A stretch of 37,349 nt of DNA, taken from IMG/VR virus record IMGVR_UViG_3300044294_000054, positions 1 to 37,349 of that record; one strand, 5' to 3'. Below are positions 12,361-20,144 of the stretch, piece after piece. This stretch comes from a virus. Numbering within the stretch: position 1 is the first letter of the stretch; each line of letters opens with the position of its first letter. The notes beneath the pieces were generated by a model. It was not told the origin of the DNA. It made no database searches and saw only the letters and a program-made list of their open reading frames with translations. The translations under genes were made by a program, and so were the position numbers.

Positions 12361-14751
12361 ATGACAACCGAGCATCTTAGTTCGTGGGCGCTCCAGTGGG
12401 AGCTTGAGGCCCGTGCTGCCAAGCAGGGGGCTGAACGGCTGCGCCAACGGACAGCTCACGACGAACAACGAGAATACGGTTCGGGCACTCTGTGGGGTCG
12501 CAAGCTGATCAATCAGCAGGTAGCTAACATTGCAGCTCGCATCAATGCTAAACAAGATCGACTCACCCGAGGCAAGGCTTACATGGGTGGGGCACACCAT
12601 CACGAGGTGATGAAGTGCATTGAGCCTGAAGTGCAGGCTGCCATCGCTGCAAAGCGAGCCCTTGACATCATTGCTCGAGGGAGAGATGAGAAGGGTTGCT
12701 ACCGCAACACGTATACCAACGTTTGCGTGAGCATTGGCAATGCCATCGAATCAGAGGCCCGTTTCAGGTGGTACGAGAAGGTTGCCCCTGAGGATTTCAA
12801 GGCTGTTAAGGCCGTGTACTTTCTATCCACCACCGGCACACACCAGAAGGAGACCGTCTCCAAGGTTCTGATGAACCGGCGGGGTTTCAAGTGGGATCAG
12901 TGGTCACAGACCAAGCGTCACCAGATCGGTGCATTCCTTATTGACTGCATTGCATCAACCGTGAAGTGGTTTGAAGTTAAGACCATGAACCAGAAGGGCA
13001 AGAAAAATGCCCTTCGTCTACTGGTGATGAGCCCTGAGCTTACGGACCTAAGGCAGCTGATCATGGGGTTGGCTGAGCTGCAGGCCCCACTGGCTTGGCC
13101 CATGGTTTGTGAGCCGGCGCAATGGTCGATGGATCAGCGGGGCGGATACCTGACAAACCAGTTACGGCAGGGCTTCTCGCTGGTTAGGGGGCAAAGGTGT
13201 CCACTTACGCTGGGGAAGACCCCGCTCGACATGCTCAACACGCTGCAAAACGTGGCGTACAAGGTCAACCCGGTTACTCACCGGATGATGAAGCACCTCG
13301 AGCGGATGGAGCTGACCCTTGGCACGTTCGTGCTCCAAGCAAACGAGCCTCCTCTACCTAAACCGGAAACGGAAGATAGGGAGGTGTTGTTTGAATGGCG
13401 CAAGGCTCGAGTTGATCAGGAGAACCACAACGCCTCCTTACATGGTAGGCGATACAGGACACTTGAGACGCTGGCCGTAGCGGACATGTTCGCCAACAAA
13501 GAGAAGATGTATATCCCGTGGTCATTTGACTACAGGGGGCGCGTCTACCCGTTGGTTACGTTCATGTCGCCACAAGGCACGGACATGGAGAAAAGCCTTT
13601 ACTTGTTTGCAAAGGAAAGGCCTCTAACAAGCCGCAGCAAATACTGGCTGGCTGTCCATCTAGCCAATACAGCTGGCAAGGACAAGCTAAGTCTTGACGA
13701 GCGTGTGGCATGGACCCAGGCCAATCATGGTCTGATCACCGCAATTGCAACCAACCCTGAGGAGCACCTTGCAACCCTTGAGGGTTTTGATGAACCCTGG
13801 TGTGGTCTGGCGGCCTGCGCTGAGTATTACGCCTGCGTGATAACCGGCAGCAAGGGCACAACTAGCCTGCCAGTTGCAACCGATGCAACCTGCAGCGGTT
13901 TGCAGCACTTGGCGGCGCTGACTCTGGATGCCAAATCAGGCGCCATGGTCAACGTATCTCCAACACCAGTGCCCGCAGATGCCTATCGGGCTGTCCTGAA
14001 TAAGACCATTGAGCTCTTGGAGGAGCCTCACCCTGACCTAGCCCAATGGGCTCGGGAAGTGGGAAGGCCCATGGCTAAAAGGGTCACGATGACCGTGTGT
14101 TATGCGGCAACCCCACATTCCAACAGGGGATACATCCGTAAGGCGATCCTCGAACATGAGCGGGAGACGGGAAGAAACCGCAAGCCAACGGCAGAAGAGT
14201 TGTCGATCTTCACAAGAACGATGCTCCAAGCCATGGCTGTGGTGATTCCTGGTCCCATCGCCGTGATGGAGTGGATCAAGAAGAGCGTTAAGCAGTACAT
14301 CCTCAACGGGAATAAAGAGTTGATCTGGTTTTCCCCGTCTGGGTTTCCTGTCCGTCAGGACAAGCGGAAGCTCAAAATGGTGAAAGTCCGCACCCAGCTA
14401 CTTGGGGATGTGGTTTCTAGCAGTGTAGGTAACGGTTTTGGTGAGGCCGACATAAGCAAGCACTGCCACGCCACAGCCCCGAACTATATCCATAGCGCTG
14501 ATGCTGCATTACTACACAATAGCTTTGCAGGCTACGACCAGCCTTTTATGTTGATCCATGATTCTATTTTAACATCCGCCACAGATATGGATTACATGTC
14601 TGAGGTAATCCGAGATGAGTTTGTCAAGATTTACGAAGGGCGTCCGCTAGTACAGCTTGCTGAAGTGATGGGTACAACGGTCCCTGAGGGTATGATTATT
14701 GGCGATTTAGATTTAACGCACTGCCGTAACAGTGTTTATTTCTTCTGTTAA
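12361..14751 (+). CDS. Single-subunit phage RNA polymerase (T7 gp1-like)
   Basis: A 796-residue DNA-directed RNA polymerase. The catalytic Asp residues are D508 (VATDATCSGLQHLAALTLD) and D734 (LIHDSILT), equivalent to T7 D537 and D812. K573 and Y581 (KRVTMTVCY) match T7 K631 and Y639. DYRGRVYP at 390-397 matches the T7 DWRGRVYA region, and the protein ends with aromatic residues (VYFFC), like T7's FAFA. It is shorter than T7's 883 residues, mainly in the N-terminal part. It should read middle and late genes from phage promoters. The segment LVRGQRCPLTLGKT is encoded by a 25-base block that recurs (one mismatch) in the spacer after TerL. No Shine-Dalgarno sequence is evident. Confidence 0.95.
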   Translation: MTTEHLSSWALQWELEARAAKQGAERLRQRTAHDEQREYGSGTLWGRKLINQQVANIAARINAKQDRLTRGKAYMGGAHHHEVMKCIEPEVQAAIAAKRALDIIARGRDEKGCYRNTYTNVCVSIGNAIESEARFRWYEKVAPEDFKAVKAVYFLSTTGTHQKETVSKVLMNRRGFKWDQWSQTKRHQIGAFLIDCIASTVKWFEVKTMNQKGKKNALRLLVMSPELTDLRQLIMGLAELQAPLAWPMVCEPAQWSMDQRGGYLTNQLRQGFSLVRGQRCPLTLGKTPLDMLNTLQNVAYKVNPVTHRMMKHLERMELTLGTFVLQANEPPLPKPETEDREVLFEWRKARVDQENHNASLHGRRYRTLETLAVADMFANKEKMYIPWSFDYRGRVYPLVTFMSPQGTDMEKSLYLFAKERPLTSRSKYWLAVHLANTAGKDKLSLDERVAWTQANHGLITAIATNPEEHLATLEGFDEPWCGLAACAEYYACVITGSKGTTSLPVATDATCSGLQHLAALTLDAKSGAMVNVSPTPVPADAYRAVLNKTIELLEEPHPDLAQWAREVGRPMAKRVTMTVCYAATPHSNRGYIRKAILEHERETGRNRKPTAEELSIFTRTMLQAMAVVIPGPIAVMEWIKKSVKQYILNGNKELIWFSPSGFPVRQDKRKLKMVKVRTQLLGDVVSSSVGNGFGEADISKHCHATAPNYIHSADAALLHNSFAGYDQPFMLIHDSILTSATDMDYMSEVIRDEFVKIYEGRPLVQLAEVMGTTVPEGMIIGDLDLTHCRNSVYFFC

Positions 14752-14772
14752 TCTCACTGAAACATAATAGCC

Positions 14773-14943
14773 ATGTTTGTAGAGCATGAAAAAATGACGC
14801 TGGTTGAGCGCATCTACGGCTACGTGGAGCGCAACCAGACTGAAAAGGCAGCAGCATTAGCCAAGGTTGGGGACTACCTCGAAGAATGCTGGCAGTGGGA
14901 GATCGATTTCGGAGGCGCCTCACCCTTGACACGATCCCACTAG
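14773..14943 (+). CDS. 56-residue protein, unknown
   Basis: A short ORF starting MFVEHEKMTLVERIYGYVER and ending ASPLTRSH. It is a charged, helical protein with the block AALAKVGDYLEECWQWEIDF. It lies 21 bases after the RNA polymerase stop, on the same strand, and ends just before the promoter of the integrase module. Codon pattern and amphipathic helices support it; function is unknown. Confidence 0.5.
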   Translation: MFVEHEKMTLVERIYGYVERNQTEKAAALAKVGDYLEECWQWEIDFGGASPLTRSH

Positions 14944-14959
14944 GGCAAGTAAGATGGGA

Positions 14960-14987
14960 TTGACTAAATTCCAGTCTCTTGTACATT
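14960..14987 (+). promoter_or_regulatory. Putative host-type promoter of the integrase module
   Basis: TTGACT (14960-14965), 16 bases, TACATT (14982-14987) is a fair sigma-70 match (5/6 and 4/6). It lies 78 bases before the wHTH gene that is coupled to the integrase, so host polymerase could transcribe this pair independently of the phage polymerase. Confidence 0.5.
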
Positions 14988-15065
14988 TTCACCGACCACC
15001 CTCCTCCCGGGCTAGGCGTCAATCCTGCTATCTTCGTTGATCGCGACTTAGCCGGCGGTCTCTAT

Positions 15066-15467
15066 ATGAAGCTGACATCAGAAGCTTGCTACCGCTGCTA
15101 TCTGATCATGGAAATCCTCCGCTCAACTGGTGAGAAGGAGTTTCCGCTTCAGCTTGCCTCATGTTTTTTCTACATAGCCAGCCATAACGGCTGCCTGCAG
15201 GAAGACGTGGTTGCTTTCACGACGCTGTCTCAGTCTGCAGTCAGTCGCAACGTGAGCTGGCTTGGGAGTCACCACCGGCTTGAGCACCGTCAAGGTCTCA
15301 AGTTAATTAGGCGTGAGCGTGATGCAGGCAACTACAAACGGTATCGTTGTTTCTTGACTCCCAAAGGTCAACAATTTGCCAATCTCATTGAACAACACAT
15401 GTCAATGAGCATCACTAACTTCGAAGCAAGCGCCCGTGCGCTGATGACTATGGAGGATGACGACTGA
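15066..15467 (+). CDS. MarR-like winged-helix regulator
   Basis: A 133-residue protein starting MKLTSEACYRCYLIMEILRS. A further start at 14979 is possible but would begin inside the promoter, so the ATG at 15066 is chosen. Residues about 40-110 fit a winged helix: a support helix (PLQLASCFFYIASHNGCLQE), the recognition helix with TLSQSAVSRNVSWLG, and a basic wing (LIRRERDAGNYKRYRCFLTP). The C-terminal helix resembles the dimerisation helix of MarR proteins. Its stop overlaps the integrase ATG (TGATG), so the two are made together. It may control integrase expression or the lysis/lysogeny choice, or act as an excisionase-like accessory protein. No repressor is otherwise apparent. Confidence 0.65.
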   Translation: MKLTSEACYRCYLIMEILRSTGEKEFPLQLASCFFYIASHNGCLQEDVVAFTTLSQSAVSRNVSWLGSHHRLEHRQGLKLIRRERDAGNYKRYRCFLTPKGQQFANLIEQHMSMSITNFEASARALMTMEDDD

Positions 15468-16309
15468 TGGCCACCTACACGTGGGGCCAGGCGTTTGACT
15501 ACACCTGGCAGACCAAATGGAAGCGTCTGGCTTCTGCTAAGACGGTCTCAATCAATGCCAACCATATCACGAAGTTTTGTGGCCGGTCACTTCCACTTAG
15601 CAGAATGGGCAAGCTCGCCTGGTGGGATGAGTTCATTTCTGAACAACAGGACGAGGGCCGCTCAGGCTCAACGATCAACAGGATTATCAGCGTCGCATCC
15701 ACCGCCATCGAGTGGACGAGGGAGCGTGAGTTACACGATGTCACTTGGCCAAAAGTGTGTCGCCTTGAGGAAGGCGAAGCCCGGCTCACCTACTTCTCCA
15801 AGGAGCAGGTGGCCCGCATGGCCTTCGTGGCCATGGACATTTTTGATCGTCAAGACCTGGCCGATGCACTCGTGCTCAGTGCTTACACAGGCGTTCGCCA
15901 AGGCGAGCTACTGCTGCTTAAGCCTGAGGACGTGGACTTCTCGACCGAGACCCTCTGGGTGGGCGGTAAGAGGGGGCGCGAGACCAAGGGGAAGGAGGTT
16001 CGAGCCATCTCGATCCATCCTCTTGTCGAACCCATCTTGAAGAACCGTTTGGATCGGCCGTACCTGTTTCGGGACGACTGGGCCAACAAGGATCAGCTCT
16101 ATCGAGCGTTCGTGAAGGTTCGCAAGTTTTGTGGGTATGGCGAGGACTACGTCTGGCACAGCCTGCGTCACAGCTTCGGCACTTGGTTGGGGGAGACCAC
16201 CCATCCCCGAACGATCATGGCTCTGATGGGCCATAAGCAGGTCGAGACTTCATTACGTTATGTGAAGCCTACCGATCAGGCCTGCAAGAGCGCGATCAGT
16301 TCCCTGTGA
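15467..16309 (+). CDS. int: Tyrosine site-specific integrase
   Basis: A 280-residue tyrosine recombinase. The catalytic set is visible: R144 (GVRQGELLLL), a Lys near 166 in GGKRGRETKGKE, H231 and R234 (HSLRHSFGTW), H256 (LMGHKQVETS) and Y265 (LRYVKPTDQ). The N-terminal 110 residues form the core-binding domain. It should join attP to attB in the host chromosome. The 5' half of a tRNA-Leu gene lies 95 bases downstream, the arrangement described for P-SSP7, where the integrase is followed by a short identity to a host tRNA-Leu gene. All key residues are present, so the enzyme looks functional. Confidence 0.92.
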   Translation: MATYTWGQAFDYTWQTKWKRLASAKTVSINANHITKFCGRSLPLSRMGKLAWWDEFISEQQDEGRSGSTINRIISVASTAIEWTRERELHDVTWPKVCRLEEGEARLTYFSKEQVARMAFVAMDIFDRQDLADALVLSAYTGVRQGELLLLKPEDVDFSTETLWVGGKRGRETKGKEVRAISIHPLVEPILKNRLDRPYLFRDDWANKDQLYRAFVKVRKFCGYGEDYVWHSLRHSFGTWLGETTHPRTIMALMGHKQVETSLRYVKPTDQACKSAISSL

Positions 16310-16404
16310 ACCCGGTTCTAGCTCGACTAGCGAGCCGCAATTTCGGCCCGTTTCAGTGGTCTGCTACGTTCTGGGGGTCACTTGGGTAAACCCGAGAAGC
16401 CAGT

Positions 16405-16443
16405 GCGGATGTGGCGGAATCGGTAGACGCGCTAGTTTCAGGT
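16405..16443 (+). other. attP candidate: 5' half of a tRNA-Leu(CAG) gene
   Basis: These 39 bases fold as tRNA positions 1-38: acceptor 5' strand GCGGATG, TG, D arm with stem GCG/CGC, G26, anticodon 5' stem CTAGT, and loop TTCAGGT with anticodon CAG. The next bases (tctta) do not pair with CTAGT, so identity with a host tRNA-Leu should end about here. The position right after the integrase makes this the likely crossover core. Confidence 0.8.
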
Positions 16444-16486
16444 TCTTAAGAGAGCCGATCCCACTCATCAATGCCAATAGTGACCA

Positions 16487-16508
16487 GGGGCTGAAAAGCC
16501 CCTTTTTT
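16487..16508 (+). terminator. Rho-independent terminator after attP
   Basis: A perfect 6-bp stem ggggct/agcccc (16487-16492 with 16497-16502) has a GAAA tetraloop and is followed by six T (16503-16508). It closes the RNA polymerase-integrase side before the replication genes. Confidence 0.9.
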
Positions 16509-16540
16509 ATTGGCTTCCTGTCCTATGCACTAAAACAAGC

Positions 16541-16840
16541 ATGTACACACAGGATCTAACTCAGGAAAAAATCGAGGCTCTTGACCCAGAGAGCTACAGC
16601 AACTTCCTCGCATTTGGCGATCCGTTAATGCCGGAGATGCCAGAAAAAAGAGTATGGGGAGTTGATTGCCATGCACCACATGTTCAACCCATGAAAAACC
16701 TTGTGCCTGGAACTTACACAAAAGAGGAACTACTCATGGCTATTGATGAGCTTGAGGAGGATCTCATGAATATCCCCGCATTCTACCCAAACCCTACACG
16801 TTTTAAGTCGCCCTTTTATGAAGAAGAAGACGACAACTAG
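16541..16840 (+). CDS. Acidic protein, unknown
   Basis: A 99-residue protein starting MYTQDLTQEKIEALDPESYS, Pro-rich in the middle and very acidic at the end (SPFYEEEDDN). The segment GTYTKEELLMAIDELEEDLM is a helix. It is the first gene after the terminator, so it heads the replication operon. Its end overlaps a small basic ORF in another frame. No family recognised. Confidence 0.6.
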   Translation: MYTQDLTQEKIEALDPESYSNFLAFGDPLMPEMPEKRVWGVDCHAPHVQPMKNLVPGTYTKEELLMAIDELEEDLMNIPAFYPNPTRFKSPFYEEEDDN

Positions 16841-16955
16841 GAGCGTTTCAAAGGTTGTCCGAATACCCGGCCCTCAAAAGACAACGTATCAAGGTTCAGG
16901 TAGGAATTTGCAGCCAAAGAAAAACCGAAAAGTTTACCGAGGCCAAGGCCGCTAA
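16818..16955 (+). CDS. 45-residue very basic protein, unknown
   Basis: An ORF starting MKKKTTTRSVSKVVRIPGPQ, with about a third Lys or Arg and almost no acidic residues. It overlaps the end of the acidic gene by 23 bases and stops 14 bases before the SSB gene. Charge suggests nucleic-acid binding. Gene packing and absence of another use for the gap support it, but its size leaves doubt. Confidence 0.45.
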   Translation: MKKKTTTRSVSKVVRIPGPQKTTYQGSGRNLQPKKNRKVYRGQGR

Positions 16956-16969
16956 TCACCGCCATATCA

Positions 16970-17566
16970 ATGGCACACCGCTACATCCTCAACTCCATGG
17001 CAAACCGCTACATCTTTAACAGCACCCTGACGGGTTACATCCGCATTGATGAGCCCAACCAGTTCGGCTGTACCTTTGAGTACACCATCCCAGAAGAGAC
17101 CATCAAAGAGATGGAATCGGATCGGGAGGAGCTGCTCGCCTGGTGTCGCACCAAGCTGCCCAAAGCAGACAAGGTGCGTGAGCTTCCCTGGGCCAATGGC
17201 ACCACAGTGAAGTACCAGTACCAGCAGCCCGACGCAAAGAACCCGAACCCAGATGTGGTTTGGGTTGATACCGAAGGGAGCCCACTGGACAAGGAGGTGC
17301 TCCGCTCTGTGCGAGATGGCACCAAGGTCCGTTTGATCGTTCAGCAGAAACCGAATCCCTTCGGCGACAAGATCGGCACCAAGCTGATCGTGCTAGGTGC
17401 GCAGATCCTCGAGCTTAACGCCGGCAAAATTGTTGACTCAGGTGATTTGACGGTTGATGACGTGCAGGCGTTGTTTGCAGCAACTCCTGTAGTTGGGTAC
17501 AGAGCCTCTGCTCCGCAAGTGCGGGCGGCGGCACCTGAAGTTGACAATGGCGACTACGACTTCTAG
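16970..17566 (+). CDS. Single-stranded DNA-binding protein (gp2.5-like)
   Basis: A protein of up to 198 residues with an acidic C-terminus ending in Phe (VDNGDYDF), the hallmark of T7 gp2.5-type SSBs, which use this tail to contact polymerase and primase-helicase. The body (TGYIRIDEPNQFGCTFEYTI, and VRLIVQQKPNPFGDKIGTKL) fits an OB-fold. The N-terminus shows a tandem duplication: the first 27 bases (MAHRYILNS) match the next 27 (MANRYIFNS) at 22 positions, so a second ATG at 16997 is an equally good start. Neither has a Shine-Dalgarno sequence. The stop overlaps the GTG of the endonuclease gene. Confidence 0.8.
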   Translation: MAHRYILNSMANRYIFNSTLTGYIRIDEPNQFGCTFEYTIPEETIKEMESDREELLAWCRTKLPKADKVRELPWANGTTVKYQYQQPDAKNPNPDVVWVDTEGSPLDKEVLRSVRDGTKVRLIVQQKPNPFGDKIGTKLIVLGAQILELNAGKIVDSGDLTVDDVQALFAATPVVGYRASAPQVRAAAPEVDNGDYDF

Positions 17567-17916
17567 TGAACCTACGCTCCGGCCTGGAGGAGCGTGTTTC
17601 TAAATACTTCGATAAAGCAAATGTGCCTTATCTCTATGAGGCGCAGAAGTTTGCGTATGTAACTGAGTCAAAATACACCCCAGATTTCTTCCTCAAGAAC
17701 GACATCATTCTCGAATGCAAGGGATTCTTCAAGCCCTCAGATCGGAGGAAGATGCTGGCTGTCAAGGCTCAACATCCGCACTTAGATATACGTTTCATAT
17801 TCCAGCGTAATAACACACTTACCAAATTAAGCAAAACCACCTATGGGGACTGGTGCAATCGTCACGGGTTTCCTTGGTGCATTTTCCCCAACATTCCACC
17901 TAACTGGATCACATGA
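17566..17916 (+). CDS. Endonuclease I (T7 gp3-like Holliday junction resolvase)
   Basis: A 116-residue protein starting at a GTG that overlaps the SSB stop (TAGTG). The PD-(D/E)xK core is visible: E8 in GLEERV, then D40 in YTPDFFLKND, E50 and K52 in ILECKGF, equivalent to T7 E20, D55, E65 and K67. It cuts branched DNA, resolves recombination and packaging intermediates, and helps break down host DNA. T7's enzyme is 149 residues, so this is a compact version, usual in cyanophages. Confidence 0.88.
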   Translation: MNLRSGLEERVSKYFDKANVPYLYEAQKFAYVTESKYTPDFFLKNDIILECKGFFKPSDRRKMLAVKAQHPHLDIRFIFQRNNTLTKLSKTTYGDWCNRHGFPWCIFPNIPPNWIT

Positions 17917-18149
17917 CTTCCTCTTACACCCGCCACGCACCCGAATATGGCACGGTTGAGTATTACGACGAACAATTCAGCGATGTGCTGGCGGACGTTG
18001 GTGAAGACGACACCATCAAGGAAAACGTCCTTAAGGGTCTACACAAAGCCCTGGTGAGCTGGATCAACTATCACGATGCAGCAGCTTATCGCTTCGAGAA
18101 CTTTACCATCGAACTGGAGGCCTTGGTGAAGGAGATCAAAAATGTTTGA
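17913..18149 (+). CDS. Small acidic protein, unknown
   Basis: A 78-residue protein starting MTSSYTRHAPEYGTVEYYDE, mostly acidic helix (LADVGEDDTIKENVLKGLHK). Its ATG overlaps the endonuclease stop (ATGA) and its end overlaps the next small gene. It is embedded in the replication operon between gp3-like and gp4-like genes. No family recognised. Confidence 0.65.
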   Translation: MTSSYTRHAPEYGTVEYYDEQFSDVLADVGEDDTIKENVLKGLHKALVSWINYHDAAAYRFENFTIELEALVKEIKNV

Positions 18150-18285
18150 AGACTCTTCAAAAGACATCCTGTTTCAGCGAATTGATAAGCTCGTTGAGCA
18201 GTTTGAGGACGAGGGTTATCCCCTTGCTGCCATCATCGACGTGATGCGCGAATACATCGAGATTACTGATGACTTCCTCCTCTGA
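18142..18285 (+). CDS. 47-residue acidic protein, unknown
   Basis: A short ORF starting MFEDSSKDILFQRIDKLVEQ and ending EITDDFLL. It is a single amphipathic acidic helix type. It overlaps the previous gene by 8 bases and the primase-helicase gene by 17 bases. The dense coupling on both sides supports translation. Function unknown. Confidence 0.55.
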   Translation: MFEDSSKDILFQRIDKLVEQFEDEGYPLAAIIDVMREYIEITDDFLL

Positions 18286-19864
18286 AGGGGCGGAATTTCT
18301 TCGGCATGAACCCTGTACAAACTGCTCATCCTCCGACGCTTTAGCTAGGTATTCCAATGGTGGTGCCTACTGCTTTTCCTGTGGGTACTACCAGCGTGGG
18401 GATGGGCAGGCCCTTCCTTCTAACAAGCCGCGCCGCACCGTGAACTACGAAGGTGAATTTGGGCCAATTAAAAACCGCAGGCTTTTTGAAGAGACCTGCA
18501 AGAAGTTCAATGTCCGCATCGATCCTGGCAACGCTGTTCGATTCCCTTACTACGACGAGAACAAGGTTTTAGTCGGCTACAAGGAACGGGGGCGTGAGAA
18601 GAGCTTCAAATGGGTAGGCAGCAACCCTGACCACCAGCTGTTCGGGCAGCAACTCTTTGGCTCTGGCAAGACTATTGTCATAACCGAGGGGGAGATGGAC
18701 TGCTTGAGCGTTTGGCAGGTGCGCCCCAACTGGCCTGTGGTCTCCGTAGCCAACGGGGCCAATGCTGCAGCAAAGGACTTAAAGCATCAGCTCAAATGGC
18801 TGCTGGGCTTTGACGAGATTGTGTTAATGCTTGACCAGGATGAGGCTGGACAGAAAGCTACGGCTGAATGTGCTGCCCTATTTCCTGCAGATCGCGTCTT
18901 CATTGCCGCACTAGGTAACTACAAGGATGCGTCCGAGGCTCTGGTAGCTGGAGACGGCGATGCCATCAGGCAAGCCTACTTTAACCGTAAGGCCTATATG
19001 CCCCAGGCCATCATTGATGGTAAGGATCTCTTTGATCTGGTCAGCTCACCCCTGCATTGTAAGGATGCCGATTACCCCTATTCGGGGTTAAACAACCTTA
19101 CTTCTGGGTTGAGGCTGGGGGAGCTTGTGACAATCACAGCAGGTTCCGGTACGGGGAAGAGCACCTTGTGTGGAGAGATTGCCATGTCACTTGTTGATCA
19201 GGGCTTCTCCGTGGGATACATCGCCCTGGAGGAGAGTGTCAAAAGGACAGCCCTGAGGTTGATGACAGTCAAAGCAAACAAACCTCTCCACCTCTCTAAT
19301 GCACTTGATCCCGATGATCTCCGCACTGCTTTCGATAATTCTGTTGGAAGCGGCCGTGTCTATCTACGAGATGGTTTCGGGAGTGTCGATCCTGATGTGA
19401 TTTTGAATGACATTCGCTTCATGGTGAAAGCCAAGTCAGTGCAATGGATCATCCTCGATCACCTATCGATTCTTCTCTCTGGCAATGCATCAAATGACGA
19501 GCGTCGGATGCTGGATATGACGATGACGAAACTGAGATCTTTTGTTGAAGAAACAAAGATCGGCATGGTACTGATTAGTCATCTTCGGCGCACAACCAGC
19601 GACAAAGCTCACGAGGATGGTGCTGATGTCTCGTTAGGGCATTTGAGGGGGTCACACTCTATAGCCCAGCTAAGCGACATCGTCGTCTGTATTCAACGGG
19701 ACATTTCTTCTGGCAATAGCTTTAGTGAGATGAAAGTGTTGAAGAACAGATTTAATGGGCAGACAGGTACAGCTGGAACACTGGTCTACGACTTGAAAAC
19801 AGGTCGTCTGACTGAATCATCGCAAGCACTAACTGCAACATCCACAGGTTATGACGACTTCTAA
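18269..19864 (+). CDS. Primase-helicase (T7 gp4-like)
   Basis: A 531-residue replicative primase-helicase. Residues 16-38 form a zinc-binding domain (C16, C19, C35, C38; PCTNC and FSCG). A TOPRIM primase domain follows with E140 in ITEGEMDCLS and a DQDEAGQKA segment near 190. The RecA-like helicase has Walker A GSGTGKST at about 292-299 and Walker B IILDHLSILLS, then SHLRRTTSDKAHEDGADVSL. It unwinds the fork as a hexamer and makes RNA primers for the polymerase. Length is close to T7 gp4 (566). It overlaps the thioredoxin-like gene by 14 bases. Confidence 0.95.
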   Translation: MTSSSEGAEFLRHEPCTNCSSSDALARYSNGGAYCFSCGYYQRGDGQALPSNKPRRTVNYEGEFGPIKNRRLFEETCKKFNVRIDPGNAVRFPYYDENKVLVGYKERGREKSFKWVGSNPDHQLFGQQLFGSGKTIVITEGEMDCLSVWQVRPNWPVVSVANGANAAAKDLKHQLKWLLGFDEIVLMLDQDEAGQKATAECAALFPADRVFIAALGNYKDASEALVAGDGDAIRQAYFNRKAYMPQAIIDGKDLFDLVSSPLHCKDADYPYSGLNNLTSGLRLGELVTITAGSGTGKSTLCGEIAMSLVDQGFSVGYIALEESVKRTALRLMTVKANKPLHLSNALDPDDLRTAFDNSVGSGRVYLRDGFGSVDPDVILNDIRFMVKAKSVQWIILDHLSILLSGNASNDERRMLDMTMTKLRSFVEETKIGMVLISHLRRTTSDKAHEDGADVSLGHLRGSHSIAQLSDIVVCIQRDISSGNSFSEMKVLKNRFNGQTGTAGTLVYDLKTGRLTESSQALTATSTGYDDF

Positions 19865-20144
19865 ACCCGCTCGTCTTGTCTTCTTCAAAAAGAAAGGCTG
19901 CGAGCCCTGCAAGTTGGCCACTAGGGAACTGCGTCAAGTGTTGGATCAGTATCCAGAATATGAGCCGTATGTGAAGGTGATGTTGAAAGAGAACGTCCCA
20001 TCACTTGTGGCTGCGTATGAGTTGGAGCTTTATCCAACAGTTCTAATCATGGATAAGAACAACAATGAGCTTTCACGCAAAGTCGGCAGCTCAATGCTGA
20101 CCCAGCGGTGGTGGTATCAAGCCCTCACAGCACTTACCAAATGA
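19851..20144 (+). CDS. Thioredoxin-like protein
   Basis: A 97-residue protein with the thioredoxin fold order: a first strand (PARLVFFKKK), the redox site CEPC (C17-C20) at the start of a helix, and a cis-Pro loop (ELYPTVLIMD, P62). CEPC differs from the classic CGPC of thioredoxin. It is coupled at both ends, overlapping the primase-helicase and the DNA polymerase. T7 polymerase borrows host thioredoxin as its clamp, so position suggests a phage-coded partner. However the polymerase here lacks most of the thioredoxin-binding insert, so supplying electrons to the phage ribonucleotide reductase is an equally good role. Confidence 0.8.
   Translation: MTTSKPARLVFFKKKGCEPCKLATRELRQVLDQYPEYEPYVKVMLKENVPSLVAAYELELYPTVLIMDKNNNELSRKVGSSMLTQRWWYQALTALTK

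Noticed and set aside
16405-16490. Complete tRNA gene
   Set aside because: Only the 5' half up to the anticodon loop is present; the following bases do not form the anticodon 3' stem, variable arm or T arm.
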